DNA of 64,000 nucleotides from Tabrizicola aquatica (GTDB lineage: Bacteria > Pseudomonadota > Alphaproteobacteria > Rhodobacterales > Rhodobacteraceae): NCBI RefSeq assembly GCF_002900975.1, contig NZ_PJON01000001.1:682001-746000 (forward strand), read 5' to 3'. The notes under the pieces were generated by a model. That model was not told the origin of the DNA. It saw nothing but the letters and a program-made list of their open reading frames with translations, and ran no database searches. Below are positions 34,038 to 43,162 of the stretch, piece by piece; positions within the stretch are counted from its first letter, which is position 1, and each line of letters starts with the position of its first letter. The position numbers and the translations under genes are program-made.

Positions 34038-34151
34038 CCGAACCTCCGGTTTCGCAAGATATGGGGGCAGGGCGGCGGCTTGGAAAGGGTCGGATGTCCT
34101 CAAGGCAGGCGCGGGATGCCTTGCGCCGGGATGGTTGCGGCAGGTGGGCTG

Positions 34152-36002
34152 TCAAGCCGCTGATGTTTCGAACTTTTCCTGGGCCGACAGCCACATCGCC
34201 TCGGCCTTGTCCAGCGCCTGCATCACCTCGGCATATTTGGCGTTCCAGGTGGCAAGTTCACCCTTGCGGGTGTCTTCGTACAGCGCGGGGTCCGCCAGTT
34301 TGGCCGCCAGCTTGTCGCGCATGTCGTTCAGCTTGGCCAGCCGATCCTCGCACTTGCGGACCTCGGCTTTCAGCGCAAGGATTTCATCCCGGCTGGCTTT
34401 TCTTGGTTTTTCAACGGGCTTTGAGGCGACCTTCACCTCTTCATCGCCGGCCAGCAACTGCCGGCGATAGGCCTCCAGGTCGTCGGTATAGGGCGTCACT
34501 GCGCCGTCCTTCACCAGCCAAAGCCGGTCGGCCACCAGGCCCAGAAGGTGCATGTCGTGGCTGACCAGGATGACCGCACCGGGGTATTCGGTCAGCGCCT
34601 CGACCAAAGCCTCGCGGCTTTCGATGTCCAGGTGGTTGGTCGGTTCGTCCAGGATCAGAAGGTGCGGCGCGTCAATGGTGGCCAGCAGCAGCGACAGGCG
34701 CGCCTTCTGCCCGCCCGACAGCCGAGCGACGACCGTGTCGGCCTGGTCCGCCATCAGGCCAAAGCCCGCCAGCCGCGCACGCAGTTTCGGCTGCCCTTCG
34801 GCGGGGCGCAGGCGCTTGATGTGCTGCAACGGCGTCTCGTCCAGATGCAGTTCATCGACCTGATGCTGGGCGAAATAGCCGATCCGCAGCTTGGAGGACC
34901 GGGCAATCCGCCCCTCGGCCGCCTGAAGTTTGCCCGCCAACAGCTTGGAAAGCGTGGACTTTCCTTCACCGTTGCGGCCCAGAAGCGCGATCCGGTCGTC
35001 CTGGTCGATCCGCAGGTTCAGCCGCTTCAGCACCGGCGGGCCGCCATAGCCGACCGCCGCGCCGTCCAGGTTGATGATCGGCGGGGCCAGTTCTTCGGGG
35101 GCAGGGAAGGTAAATACCACCTTCTTCGCCTCTTCCGGAGCGGTGATCGGGGTCAGCTTTTCCAGCATCTTGACGCGGGACTGCGCCTGCACGGCCTTCG
35201 ACGCCTTGGCCTTGAAACGGTCGACGAAGCTCTGCAGATGCGCGCGCCGCGCCTCGACCTTCTTCGCCTCGGCCTGCAACACGGCGCGGCGTTCGGACAT
35301 CTGGCGGGCGAACTGGTCATAGCCGCCTTGCCAGTAGGTGAGCTTGCGGTTGTCCAGATGCAGGATGCCTTGCACGGCCCGGTTCAGAAGCCCGCGGTCG
35401 TGGCTGATGATCAGGACCGTATGCGGATACTTCTGCAGATAGCTTTCCAGCCAGAGCGCGCCTTCGAGATCCAGGTAGTTGGTCGGTTCATCGAGAAGCA
35501 GGTAGTCAGGCTGCGCAAACAGCACCCCCGCCAGCGCCACCCGCATCCGCCAGCCGCCCGAGAAGGCCGAGCAGGGCATCAGCTGCTGTTCAGCATCGAA
35601 GCCCAAGCCCTTGAGAATGCTGGCGGCTCGACCCTCGGCCGACCAGGCGTCGATGTCCGAAAGCCGCGCCTGGATCTCGGCGATGCGGTGGGCATCGGTG
35701 GCGGTCTCGGCCTCGGCCATCAGGGCCGCGCGCTCGGTATCCGCTTGCAGCACCGTCTCGAGAAGCGAGGTGTCGGACGACGGCACTTCCTGCGCAACAC
35801 CGCCGATACGGGCGCGCTGGGGCAGGGTGATCGACCCGCCCTCCAGCGCCAGCTCGCCCCGGATCAGCCGGAACAGCGTGGTCTTGCCCGCCCCGTTACG
35901 ACCGACGAGGCCCACCTTGTGGCCCGTGGGGATGGTCGCGGACGCGCCCTCGAACAGGGGGCGGCCTTCGACGTTATAGGTGATGTCCTCGATCTTCAGC
36001 AT
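34152..36002 (-). CDS. ABC-F family ATPase
   Basis: Two ABC domains in one soluble chain, without membrane segments: ABC-F family (Uup/YheS-like), which acts on the ribosome. 616 residues from ATG 36002 (MLKIEDITYNVEGRP); the frame runs open far upstream but is not coding there. Domain 1: Walker A GRNGAGKTT, signature FSGGWRMRVALA, Walker B YLLLDEPTNYLD. Domain 2: GRNGEGKST, LSGGQKARLSL, LLILDEPTNHLD. The linker between domains (LQSFVDRFKAKASKAVQAQS) is the long P-site tRNA-interaction motif region. Coiled C-terminal tail. Exact subfamily uncertain. Confidence 0.92.
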   Translation of the reverse strand: MLKIEDITYNVEGRPLFEGASATIPTGHKVGLVGRNGAGKTTLFRLIRGELALEGGSITLPQRARIGGVAQEVPSSDTSLLETVLQADTERAALMAEAETATDAHRIAEIQARLSDIDAWSAEGRAASILKGLGFDAEQQLMPCSAFSGGWRMRVALAGVLFAQPDYLLLDEPTNYLDLEGALWLESYLQKYPHTVLIISHDRGLLNRAVQGILHLDNRKLTYWQGGYDQFARQMSERRAVLQAEAKKVEARRAHLQSFVDRFKAKASKAVQAQSRVKMLEKLTPITAPEEAKKVVFTFPAPEELAPPIINLDGAAVGYGGPPVLKRLNLRIDQDDRIALLGRNGEGKSTLSKLLAGKLQAAEGRIARSSKLRIGYFAQHQVDELHLDETPLQHIKRLRPAEGQPKLRARLAGFGLMADQADTVVARLSGGQKARLSLLLATIDAPHLLILDEPTNHLDIESREALVEALTEYPGAVILVSHDMHLLGLVADRLWLVKDGAVTPYTDDLEAYRRQLLAGDEEVKVASKPVEKPRKASRDEILALKAEVRKCEDRLAKLNDMRDKLAAKLADPALYEDTRKGELATWNAKYAEVMQALDKAEAMWLSAQEKFETSAA

Positions 36003-36128
36003 GGGGGCCAAGTGCCCGATCAGGCGTGAAACGTCAATGCCGGCCCACCTTTTCAAAGGCGTGCGCCCGTGATAGCAGCCCGCCATCCGAAAAGGGCCAC
36101 GCCGGCCCCAAACCCGATGGAGAGCCAC

Positions 36129-36551
36129 ATGGCCGTTGAACGTACCCTGTCGATCATCAAGCCCGATGCCACCAAGCGCAACCTGACCGGCAAGATCGTT
36201 GCCAAGTTCGAGGATGCCGGCCTGCGCGTCGTCGCATCCAAGCGCATCCACCTGACGCCCGCCCAGGCCGGCGCATTCTACGCCGAGCATGCCGAGCGCG
36301 GCTTCTACGGCGAGCTGTGCGCGTTCATGGCGTCCGAGCCGGTCGTCGTGCAGGTCCTGGAAGGCGAAGGCGCGATTGCCAAGAACCGCGAAGTAATGGG
36401 CGCGACCGATCCGGCCGCCGCTGCCGACGGCACGATCCGCAAGGAATTCGCGCTGTCCAAGGGCGAGAACTCGGTCCACGGGTCGGACAGCGAGGCTTCG
36501 GCCGCGCGCGAGATCGCGTTCTTCTTCTCGGGCCTTGAACTGGTCGGCTGA
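36129..36551 (+). CDS. ndk: Nucleoside diphosphate kinase
   Basis: Balances NTP pools by a phosphohistidine mechanism. 140 residues; catalytic His117 in NSVHGSDS, with [10 protein letters not shown] at the N-terminus. ATG 36129 ([10 protein letters not shown]) has GGAGAG upstream; the frame is open from 36069. Divergent to the ABC-F gene across 126 nt, and closed by a perfect intrinsic terminator. Confidence 0.97.
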   Translation: MAVERTLSIIKPDATKRNLTGKIVAKFEDAGLRVVASKRIHLTPAQAGAFYAEHAERGFYGELCAFMASEPVVVQVLEGEGAIAKNREVMGATDPAAAADGTIRKEFALSKGENSVHGSDSEASAAREIAFFFSGLELVG

Positions 36552-36572
36552 TTTCGTCTGAAGTTTGCGATG

Positions 36573-36600
36573 CGGCCCGGTCGGTTGACCGGGCCGTTTT
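36573..36600 (+). terminator. Intrinsic terminator of ndk
   Basis: Perfect 10-bp stem CGGCCCGGTC / GACCGGGCCG (36573-36582 with 36587-36596), GGTT loop, followed by TTTTCGTTT. Starts 22 nt after the ndk stop. Confidence 0.92.
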
Positions 36601-36725
36601 CGTTTCGGGGTGGGGTGTCCGTCGCCGTGCCCGGATATCGCGTAATCAGTATTATGTAATGTAATGCATGCTGGAAAGGCCTTAAGCGCCGGGATATGAG
36701 GCCGCAAGCCATTGGAGCCTGCCCC

Positions 36726-37415
36726 ATGTTCGACCGTTCGATCAAGATCGCCCCGTCCATCCTTGCCGCCGATTTCGCGAACTTTGGCGCCGAGTGCCGC
36801 GCGATCGAGGCGCAAGGCGCGGATTGGGTGCATGTCGATGTGATGGACGGCCACTTCGTCCCGAACCTGACTTTCGGCCCGGCGATGTGCGCGGCGATCC
36901 GGCCGCATATCAAGGGCGTGATGGACGTGCATCTGATGATCGCGCCGGTGGATCAGTATCTTGAGGCCTATGCCAAGGCCGGTGCCGACGTGCTGACCGC
37001 CCATGTCGAGGCCGGCCCGCACATTCACCGCACGCTGCAAGCCATTCGCGGGCTTGGGAAAAAGGCCGGTCTTGCGATTAACCCCGGCACGCCCGTCGAG
37101 GCAGTCAGCGAATTGCTGGACATGGTTGACCTGATCTGCGTGATGACGGTGAACCCGGGCTTTGGCGGCCAAAGCTTCATCGAAAGCCAGGTCGCCAAGG
37201 TGACGCGTCTGCGCCAGATGATCGGCGACCGGCCGGTGCATATCGAGATCGACGGCGGCATCACGGCGGTAACGGCGCCTTTGGTGGCCAAGGCCGGCGC
37301 GGATGTGCTGGTGGCAGGCTCGGCCGTGTTCAAGGGCGGATCGGTGGACAATCCTGCGCCCTATGGCGCGAATATCCGGGCAATCCGTGCGGCGGCCGAG
37401 GCTGCGATTGCGTGA
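36726..37415 (+). CDS. rpe: Ribulose-phosphate 3-epimerase
   Basis: Ribulose-5-P to xylulose-5-P; pentose phosphate and Calvin cycles. 229 residues, TIM barrel: IAPSILAADFANFG, VHVDVMDGHFVPNLTFG (metal and Asp motifs), CVMTVNPGFGGQSFI, and VDGGI-equivalent EIDGGI. ATG 36726. The upstream 120 nt include an AT-rich patch with TATTAT near 36652. Overlaps gph by 8 nt. Confidence 0.96.
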   Translation: MFDRSIKIAPSILAADFANFGAECRAIEAQGADWVHVDVMDGHFVPNLTFGPAMCAAIRPHIKGVMDVHLMIAPVDQYLEAYAKAGADVLTAHVEAGPHIHRTLQAIRGLGKKAGLAINPGTPVEAVSELLDMVDLICVMTVNPGFGGQSFIESQVAKVTRLRQMIGDRPVHIEIDGGITAVTAPLVAKAGADVLVAGSAVFKGGSVDNPAPYGANIRAIRAAAEAAIA

Positions 37416-38100
37416 CGCGCTGAACCTGGTTTTCGACCTGGACGGCACGCTGATCCACAGCGCGCCGCAGATCCACGACGCGGCCAATAAAGTGTTCTTA
37501 GCCAAAGGCTTGCCCGGCTTTCCTTATGAAACCGTGCGCGGTTTCATCGGCAACGGCGTCGGCGTGCTGGTCCGCCGCCTGCTGGCCCATCAAGGGCTGC
37601 CACCGGAGGGCCCACTCCACGCCGAACTGGTCGCGGGTTTCATCAGCATCTATGAGGAAGCCTTTGATCTGACAACGCTTTATCCCGGCGTGACCGACGC
37701 GTTGGTGGCGCTGTCCGCGGCGGGCCATCGCCTGGCGATCTGCACCAACAAACCCCAAGGACCGACCCACGCAGTGCTGCGCCACTTCGGGCTGGACCGT
37801 TTCTTTCCCATTGTCATCGGCGGCGACAGCCTGCCGCAGCGCAAGCCCGACCCCGCGCCCCTGCGCGCGGCGCTGTCGGGGCTTCAACCGGCGCCGGCCC
37901 TCTTCATCGGTGACAGCGAGGTTGACGCCCAGACCGCGCAAGCCGCTGGCGTTCCCCTGGCGCTGTTCACCCAAGGCTACCGCACCGCCGCGCCGGAAAG
38001 CCTGGGCGCAAAGCTGGTGTTCGACGATTTCGCCGCCCTGCCCCGCCTGATCGGCCATCTGGCTGCCCGATTTCGCGTCCAGGATGCCCCGATTGCATGA
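37408..38100 (+). CDS. gph: Phosphoglycolate phosphatase
   Basis: HAD-superfamily phosphatase detoxifying 2-phosphoglycolate from RuBisCO oxygenation or DNA repair. 230 residues. Motif I LVFDLDGTLIHS, motif II ICTNKP, motif III GGDSLPQRKPDPAPL and IV LFIGDSEVD. I take TTG 37408 as start, inside rpe (8-nt overlap), because GAGG lies six nt upstream and no better in-frame ATG exists; ATG 37363 would give an odd N-terminus. Pairing with rpe is typical of proteobacteria. Confidence 0.93.
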   Translation: MRDALNLVFDLDGTLIHSAPQIHDAANKVFLAKGLPGFPYETVRGFIGNGVGVLVRRLLAHQGLPPEGPLHAELVAGFISIYEEAFDLTTLYPGVTDALVALSAAGHRLAICTNKPQGPTHAVLRHFGLDRFFPIVIGGDSLPQRKPDPAPLRAALSGLQPAPALFIGDSEVDAQTAQAAGVPLALFTQGYRTAAPESLGAKLVFDDFAALPRLIGHLAARFRVQDAPIA

Positions 38101-38111
38101 CAAGTCCCGTC

Positions 38112-38138
38112 ATGCGGGCGTTTTGGCGCCCTTCGCAT
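38112..38138. other. Bulged hairpin after gph
   Basis: ATGC and GGGCG (38112-38120) pair with CGCCC and GCAT (38127-38138) with a small bulge. It lies 11 nt after the gph stop, without a following U-run. Possible 3' end stem or terminator remnant. Confidence 0.3.
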
Positions 38139-38248
38139 GCCGCAAACTCTCGACAAGCCAAGGAAACCTGCCGTATCTCACGTCCAAGTCCTGAATGCCC
38201 CAAGGTCAGGCAAAGCTGACCGGGCCCCCCGCCAACAGGGATAGAACG

Positions 38249-39031
38249 ATGAGTGAGACCATTCTTGCCTTGCTGAACCGGATTGCCGCCGCCTCCAGCA
38301 TCGACGAGGCCTGGGAGCGGGCGACCGGACATTTCGCCAGCCTGGGCTTCAAGCGCGTGAACTACGGTTTCACCCGGTTCAAGCACCTGAAAACCATCGG
38401 CGACCCGGATGATGCGCTGTTCCTGTCGACCTGCGATGCGGATTACGTCAAGCGCTACTTCCAGGGCGGGTTCTATGCCAAGACGCCGGTCTTTCGCTGG
38501 GCGGAACGCAGCTCGGGCATTTGCAGCTGGACCTGGGTGAAAGAGGCGTTCGAGGCCGGGCGGTTGTCGGCGGAAGAGGCCGAGGCGGTGCGTCAGAATG
38601 CGGCCATGGGCGTGGTGGCGGGGATCTCGGTCAGCTTCCCCGAGGTTTCGTCCCGCTCGAAGGGCGCGCTGGGGCTGATCGCGGACCCCGGCCTGACGGC
38701 CGAGGCGGTGGATGCGATCCTGGCGCAGCGCAAGGAAGAGATCCTGGCCGTGGCGAACATGATGCACCTCACGATCGTCCACTTGCCGCAACTGTCGCGC
38801 CACCGCGCGCTGTCCCCGCGTCAGCGCGAGGCGCTGGAATGGGTGGCCGACGGCAAGACCACGCAGGATGTGGCGCTGTTGATGGGAGTCAGTCCCGCGA
38901 TGGTGGAAAAGCACCTGCGCCTTGCGCGCGAGGCGTTGGCGGTCGAGACCACGGCCCAGGCCGTCGCAAAGGGGGCGCTTTTGAACATGATCTTCCAGCG
39001 CCAGCCCGAGGTCGCCCAGGCCGCGCGCTGA
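38249..39031 (+). CDS. LuxR-family regulator with autoinducer-binding-like domain (orphan)
   Basis: 260 residues: an N-terminal autoinducer-binding-like domain (1-175) and a C-terminal LuxR helix-turn-helix (LSPRQREALEWVADGKTTQD, about 188-207, then GVSPAMVEKHLRLAREAL). ATG 38249 has CAGGGAT upstream. No luxI-type synthase is in the window, so it is an orphan (solo) here. By eye the acyl-homoserine-lactone pocket is not standard: the usual Trp-Tyr pair is Tyr66/Tyr70 and the Asp of DP is Thr79-Pro80. It may sense a different ligand or none. Confidence 0.9.
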   Translation: MSETILALLNRIAAASSIDEAWERATGHFASLGFKRVNYGFTRFKHLKTIGDPDDALFLSTCDADYVKRYFQGGFYAKTPVFRWAERSSGICSWTWVKEAFEAGRLSAEEAEAVRQNAAMGVVAGISVSFPEVSSRSKGALGLIADPGLTAEAVDAILAQRKEEILAVANMMHLTIVHLPQLSRHRALSPRQREALEWVADGKTTQDVALLMGVSPAMVEKHLRLAREALAVETTAQAVAKGALLNMIFQRQPEVAQAAR

Positions 39032-39033
39032 AG

Positions 39034-39049
39034 GTAGGGTTTTCCCTAC
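39034..39049 (+). other. Small hairpin right after the luxR-type gene
   Basis: GTAGGG-TTTT-CCCTAC, perfect 6-bp arms, starting 3 nt after the stop codon. Could stabilise the transcript or act as an operator; too short to be a sure terminator. Confidence 0.35.
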
Positions 39050-39222
39050 TCGCCTGACGTTGCGTCACCTGCCACAAAGCCCGCTACCGGAGCGGTGCAG
39101 ACTGGGCCGCCACCGGATCGTTGGTCGACCGTAAGGTCCTTAGTCCCCTTGGCCGCAATTACGGCGGCCGGCTTCGGTTCTGTCCGCCTCGTCCTATCCC
39201 CAGGGGCCCGGGCAGGGCTTTG

Positions 39223-39257
39223 CGGCGCGGTCCTTCCCCGGGACCGCGCCGTTTTCA
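39223..39257 (+). terminator. Intrinsic terminator, plus strand
   Basis: Perfect 11-bp stem CGGCGCGGTCC / GGACCGCGCCG (39223-39233 with 39241-39251), 7-nt loop, then TTTTC. It ends the transcript reading through 39050-39222, either a 190-nt luxR-type 3' UTR or an unrecognised small RNA. Confidence 0.88.
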
Positions 39258-39276
39258 TTTGCTACCTGTCGGAACA

Positions 39277-39308
39277 GGAAAAGGGCCGGCACCTTGCGGC
39301 ACCGGCCC
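39277..39308 (-). terminator. Intrinsic terminator of rpsB-tsf, minus strand
   Basis: On the minus strand an 11-bp stem (with two G-U pairs) and GCAA tetraloop (39283-39293 with 39298-39308) precede UUUUCC (complement of 39277-39282). It lies 22 nt after the tsf stop. Confidence 0.88.
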
Positions 39309-39330
39309 CCCTGCCCCGATCTTGGGGAAA

Positions 39331-40239
39331 TCAGCCCTGCAGCGCCTTGGCCACTTCCGCGGCAAAGTCTTCCTGCTTCTTCTCGATGCCTTCGCCCACG
39401 GCAACGCGCGCGTAGCCGGTGATCTCGACGCCCGCTTCCTTGGCCGCGGCTTCCACGGTCAGGTCGGGGTTGATCACGAAGGCCTGGCCCATCAGCGTGT
39501 TCTCGGCCAGGAACTTCTTCATCCGGCCCGGGATGATGTTGTTGTGGATCACCTGCTCGGGCTTCGGCTTGGCGGACGAGGCGTTCTCTTCCAGGGCCTT
39601 GGCGGTCTGTACGGCAAGCTCACGCTCGACCAGCACGGGGTCCAGGGTGGCTTCCGACAGCGACAGCGGGTTCGTCGCGGCGATGTGCATCGCGAACTGC
39701 TTGCCGATCTCTTCGGCCTTGGCCTTGTCGCCCTTCAGGGCAACGAGGACGCCGATCTTGCCCATGCCGGCAGTCGCCGCGTTGTGGACGTAGGAGACGA
39801 CGGTGTCGCCTTCCAGCACATGCAGGCGGCGGAAGGTCATGTTCTCGCCGATGCGGGCGATGGCTTCCTGGATCACGGTCTCGACGGTCTTGCCGTTCAG
39901 ATGCGCGGCCTTCACGACTTCGACCGAGTCGCCGGTGGTCAGGGCGACATTCGCCACATCACGGACCAGCGCCTGGAAGTCTTCGTTCTTGGCGACAAAG
40001 TCGGTTTCCGAGTTGATCTCGACCGCGACGCCCTTGCCGTTGGACACGGCGACGCCAACCAGCCCTTCGGCGGCGACGCGGTCAGCCTTCTTGGCGGCTT
40101 TGGCCAGGCCCTTGGTGCGCAGCCAGTCGACTGCGGCTTCCATGTCGCCGTTAACTTCGGTGAGCGCCTTCTTGGCGTCCATCATGCCTGCGCCGGTCGA
40201 CTCGCGCAGTTCCTTCACCATCTGTGCGGTGATCGTCAT
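39331..40239 (-). CDS. tsf: Elongation factor Ts
   Basis: Nucleotide exchange factor for EF-Tu. 302 residues from ATG 40239 ([15 protein letters not shown], preceded by AAGGAG). Signature [18 protein letters not shown] and later [16 protein letters not shown]-terminal repeat intact. Follows rpsB by 72 nt containing a strong stem. Ends at an intrinsic terminator. Confidence 0.97.
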   Translation of the reverse strand: MTITAQMVKELRESTGAGMMDAKKALTEVNGDMEAAVDWLRTKGLAKAAKKADRVAAEGLVGVAVSNGKGVAVEINSETDFVAKNEDFQALVRDVANVALTTGDSVEVVKAAHLNGKTVETVIQEAIARIGENMTFRRLHVLEGDTVVSYVHNAATAGMGKIGVLVALKGDKAKAEEIGKQFAMHIAATNPLSLSEATLDPVLVERELAVQTAKALEENASSAKPKPEQVIHNNIIPGRMKKFLAENTLMGQAFVINPDLTVEAAAKEAGVEITGYARVAVGEGIEKKQEDFAAEVAKALQG

Positions 40240-40264
40240 GCCTTGCACTCCTTGGAATAGATGG

Positions 40265-40287
40265 CCCGGCGGGATAGACCCGCCGGG
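40265..40287 (-). other. Strong stem in the rpsB-tsf gap
   Basis: Perfect 9-bp arms CCCGGCGGG / CCCGCCGGG around a 5-nt loop. No U-run follows on the minus strand, so it may be a partial attenuator or RNase site that sets the S2:EF-Ts ratio. Confidence 0.5.
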
Positions 40288-40311
40288 TGAAAGTCTGGTG
40301 ACAACCGGGGC

Positions 40312-41076
40312 TCAGGCCTCGGCTTCGGCGACCGCTTCTTCCTCGGGGGCTGCTTCCAGCGCGCCCAGGTCGACGCCCGCCGCGCCCATCTGGGCCGACA
40401 TGCCATCCAGCGCCGCGCGGCTGATCAGGTCGCAGTACAGCTGGATCGCGCGGGCCGCGTCGTCGTTGCCCGGGATCACATGGGTCACGCCCTTGGGCGA
40501 GCAGTTGGTGTCGACGATACCGACGACCGGGATACCCAGCTTCTGCGCCTCAAGGATGGCGAGGTCTTCCTTGCCAACGTCGATGATGAAGATCAGGTCC
40601 GGGGTGCCGCCCATTTCGCGGATCCCGCCAAGGCTGGCCTGCAGCTTGGCCTGGTCACGCTCCATGCCCAGACGCTCTTTCTTGGTCAGGCCTTCGCCGC
40701 CCGCGCCCAGAACTTCGTCCAGCTGCTTCAGGCGCTGGATCGACTGGGAAACGGTTTTCCAGTTGGTCAGCGTGCCGCCCAGCCAGCGGTGGTTCATGTA
40801 GAACTGCGCGCAACGCTCGGCCGCTTCGGCGATCGGCTTCTGGGCCTGGCGCTTGGTGCCGACGAACAGAATGCGGCCGCCCTTGGCGACGGTGTCGCGC
40901 ACGACCTTCAGCGCCTGGTCCAACAGCGGAACAGTCTGGGTCAGGTCGATGATATGGATGCCGTTGCGGTCACCATAGATGTATTCGCCCATGCGGGGAT
41001 TCCAGCGGGCGGTCTGGTGGCCGTAGTGAACGCCAGCTTCCAAGAGCTGACGCATGGAGAACTCGGGAAGAGCCAT
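40312..41076 (-). CDS. rpsB: 30S ribosomal protein S2
   Basis: Ribosomal protein S2, 254 residues from ATG 41076 ([20 protein letters not shown]), with AAAAGGA seven nt upstream. Core signature [21 protein letters not shown] and GTLTNWKTV present. The acidic C-terminal tail ([14 protein letters not shown]) is an alphaproteobacterial feature. Operon with tsf. Confidence 0.98.
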   Translation of the reverse strand: MALPEFSMRQLLEAGVHYGHQTARWNPRMGEYIYGDRNGIHIIDLTQTVPLLDQALKVVRDTVAKGGRILFVGTKRQAQKPIAEAAERCAQFYMNHRWLGGTLTNWKTVSQSIQRLKQLDEVLGAGGEGLTKKERLGMERDQAKLQASLGGIREMGGTPDLIFIIDVGKEDLAILEAQKLGIPVVGIVDTNCSPKGVTHVIPGNDDAARAIQLYCDLISRAALDGMSAQMGAAGVDLGALEAAPEEEAVAEAEA

Positions 41077-41104
41077 ACTATATCCTTTTCCGGTTTGATC
41101 CTCG

Positions 41105-41148
41105 GTGCGGCCGTCTTCACCCCTTGCGGGGCAACCGGTGGACCGCAC
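41105..41148 (-). promoter_or_regulatory. Structured 5' leader of rpsB
   Basis: An outer stem GTGCGG/CCGCAC (41105-41110 with 41143-41148) encloses an inner GCCCC-GCAA-GGGG hairpin (41120-41131), 28 nt before the start codon. Its layout resembles autogenous S2-binding leaders known in bacteria; I infer a similar role here. Confidence 0.5.
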
Positions 41149-41195
41149 GGGATTTCTCCCCGCATCGGCCCCGACCACACCTGTGAAGTGGCGGG

Positions 41196-41224
41196 CGTAT
41201 AGACGGCCACGGGCCGGGGTGCAA
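41196..41224 (-). promoter_or_regulatory. Sigma-70-type promoter of rpsB-tsf
   Basis: Minus strand: -35 TTGCAC (41224-41219), exact 17-nt spacer, -10 TATACG (41201-41196). Predicted start near 41189, giving a ~113-nt leader. Confidence 0.6.
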
Positions 41225-41277
41225 GCCCTTCCGGGTTCCGCCCTTGCACCGCTGGCGGGTTTCGGCGATGGAAGGGC

Positions 41278-42168
41278 ATGACACCGGATATCCTTTGCAT
41301 CGGCTCGGTCCTGTGGGACATCATCGGCCGCTCGCCCACCGCGATGCGCCTTGGCTCGGACGTGCCGGGGCGGATCACCCGGCTGCCGGGTGGCGTGGCG
41401 ATGAACATCGCCATGACGCTGCGCCGCTTCGGAATGACGCCCGCGCTGCTGACCGCCATCGGCCGCGATGCCGAGGGGGCGGAGCTGGTCGCCGCCTGCG
41501 AACGGCTGGGGCTGGTGACGGCGCATGTCTACCGCTCGGACGATCTGCCGACCGACCGCTACATGGCGATCGAAGGCGCGAACGGTCTGATCGCCGCCAT
41601 CGCCGACGCCCATTCGCTGGAAGCCGCCGGCGACAAGGTCCTGCGCCCGCTGGAGGATGGCCGCCTTGGTCGCCCCGACGCGCCCTGGACCGGCCCCATC
41701 GCGCTGGACGGCAACCTGACCGAGGCGCTTCTGGCCGACATCGCCGCCTCGCCCCTGTTTGCGGCGGCCGACCTGCGGGTCGCCCCGGCCTCGCCCGGCA
41801 AGGCGGGGCGGCTTTTGCCGCTGCTCACCCATCCGTCGGCCACGCTTTATGTGAACCTGGAAGAGGCGAACATCCTGGCCCGGTCCGATGCCGCCACCGC
41901 GCCCGAGGCCGCACAGGCCCTGCTGCAACGCGGGGCGGGCCGGGTCCTGGTGACCAACGGCGGAGAGCTTGCCGCCGAAGGCCGCCGCGACGAAGGCGTC
42001 ATCATGGGCCAGCCGCCCCAGGTCCTGGTGACCCGTGTCACCGGCGCGGGCGACACGTTCATGGCGGCGCATCTGGTCGCCGAACGCCGCGGCGCCGACC
42101 GGCAATCCGCCCTGGACGAGGCGCTGCGCGCCGCCGCCACCTATGTATCCGGAGATATCGGCGCATGA
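41278..42168 (+). CDS. PfkB-family pseudouridine kinase
   Basis: Ribokinase-like carbohydrate kinase, 296 residues. PfkB signatures: N-terminal [15 protein letters not shown] (about 38-52), and C-terminal [13 protein letters not shown] with the catalytic Asp. In operon with pseudouridine-5'-phosphate glycosidase, overlapping it by 4 nt (ATGA), so pseudouridine to pseudouridine-5'-phosphate is the likely reaction (PsuK/YeiC role). The ATG is one nt from GGAAGGG, tight but usable. Divergent from rpsB. Confidence 0.87.
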   Translation: MTPDILCIGSVLWDIIGRSPTAMRLGSDVPGRITRLPGGVAMNIAMTLRRFGMTPALLTAIGRDAEGAELVAACERLGLVTAHVYRSDDLPTDRYMAIEGANGLIAAIADAHSLEAAGDKVLRPLEDGRLGRPDAPWTGPIALDGNLTEALLADIAASPLFAAADLRVAPASPGKAGRLLPLLTHPSATLYVNLEEANILARSDAATAPEAAQALLQRGAGRVLVTNGGELAAEGRRDEGVIMGQPPQVLVTRVTGAGDTFMAAHLVAERRGADRQSALDEALRAAATYVSGDIGA

Positions 42169-43091
42169 CCCTGCCCCCCACCCTGCCCCTGATCCTGTCG
42201 CCCGAAGTGGCCGAGGCCCATGCCAAGGGCGCGCCCATCGTTGCGCTGGAAAGCACGATCATCACCCACGGCATGCCATTCCCGCAGAATGTGGAAACAG
42301 CGCGCCGGGTGGAGGCCGAGGTTCGCGCCCATGGTGCCACGCCCGCCACCATCGCGATCATGGACCGGCAGATCCACATCGGCCTGACCGATCCGCAGCT
42401 TGAAGCCCTGGGTCAGGCAAAGGCCGTGGCCAAGCTTTCGCGTGCCGACCTGGCGGCCTGCCTGGCGACTGGCGGAACCGGGGCCACCACGGTTGCCGCC
42501 ACCATGATCTGCGCGCGGCTTGCCGGGATCGGCGTCTTTGCCACCGGCGGGATCGGCGGGGTGCATCGCGGGGCCGAGACCAGCTTTGACATCTCGGCCG
42601 ACCTGCGCGAACTGGCGGAAACCCCCGTCACCGTGGTCGCCGCGGGGGCCAAGGCGATCCTCGATCTGCCAAAGACGCTGGAATATCTGGAAACCCTGGG
42701 CGTCCCCGTCATCGCCTATGGCCAGGATGATTTCCCGGCCTTCTGGTCGCGCTCCTCGGGGTTGAAGGCGCCCTTGCGGATGGACGACGCCGCCAGCATC
42801 GCCGCCGCGCAACGGATGCGCACCCGCCTTGGCCTGCCCGGCGGCCAACTCGTCGCCAACCCGATCCCGGCCAGCGCCGAGATCCCCCGCGCCGAAATCA
42901 TGCCCCAGATCGAGGCCGCCCTGGCCGAGGCCGAGGCGCAGGGTATCGCCGCAAAGGCGGTGACGCCCTTCCTGTTGCAACGCATCTTCGAACTGACCCA
43001 GGGCCGCTCGCTGGAGGCAAATATTGCGCTGGTGCTGAACAATGCCCGCCTTGGTGCCGCCATCGCCCGGGAACTGGCGGCGCAGACCTGA
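42165..43091 (+). CDS. psuG: Pseudouridine-5'-phosphate glycosidase
   Basis: Splits pseudouridine-5'-phosphate into uracil and ribose-5-phosphate, recycling modified nucleosides from RNA decay. 308 residues, full length. Conserved segments: [56 protein letters not shown], and the Mn-binding region [14 protein letters not shown] 42165 overlaps the kinase stop. With its kinase it is a complete two-step pathway. Confidence 0.95.
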   Translation: MTLPPTLPLILSPEVAEAHAKGAPIVALESTIITHGMPFPQNVETARRVEAEVRAHGATPATIAIMDRQIHIGLTDPQLEALGQAKAVAKLSRADLAACLATGGTGATTVAATMICARLAGIGVFATGGIGGVHRGAETSFDISADLRELAETPVTVVAAGAKAILDLPKTLEYLETLGVPVIAYGQDDFPAFWSRSSGLKAPLRMDDAASIAAAQRMRTRLGLPGGQLVANPIPASAEIPRAEIMPQIEAALAEAEAQGIAAKAVTPFLLQRIFELTQGRSLEANIALVLNNARLGAAIARELAAQT

Positions 43092-43096
43092 TTTTC

Positions 43097-43124
43097 CCCC
43101 GGCCGCCATTGCGCAGGGCCGGGG
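43097..43124. other. Hairpin after psuG
   Basis: CCCCGGCC (43097-43104) pairs with GGCCGGGG (43117-43124) over a 12-nt loop, no following U-run. Lies 6 nt after psuG; could be a processing stem. Confidence 0.35.
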
Positions 43125-43162
43125 ACAGCCCCTAGATTGGGGCGGAACAGGGACAGTACCAC

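Noticed and set aside
34152-37505. 1117-codon minus-strand ORF as one ABC-F gene
   Set aside because: Homology begins at ATG 36002; the upstream part is antisense to ndk and rpe.
39095-39415. 106-codon ORF across the luxR/tsf gap
   Set aside because: Runs through two intrinsic terminators and into antisense tsf.
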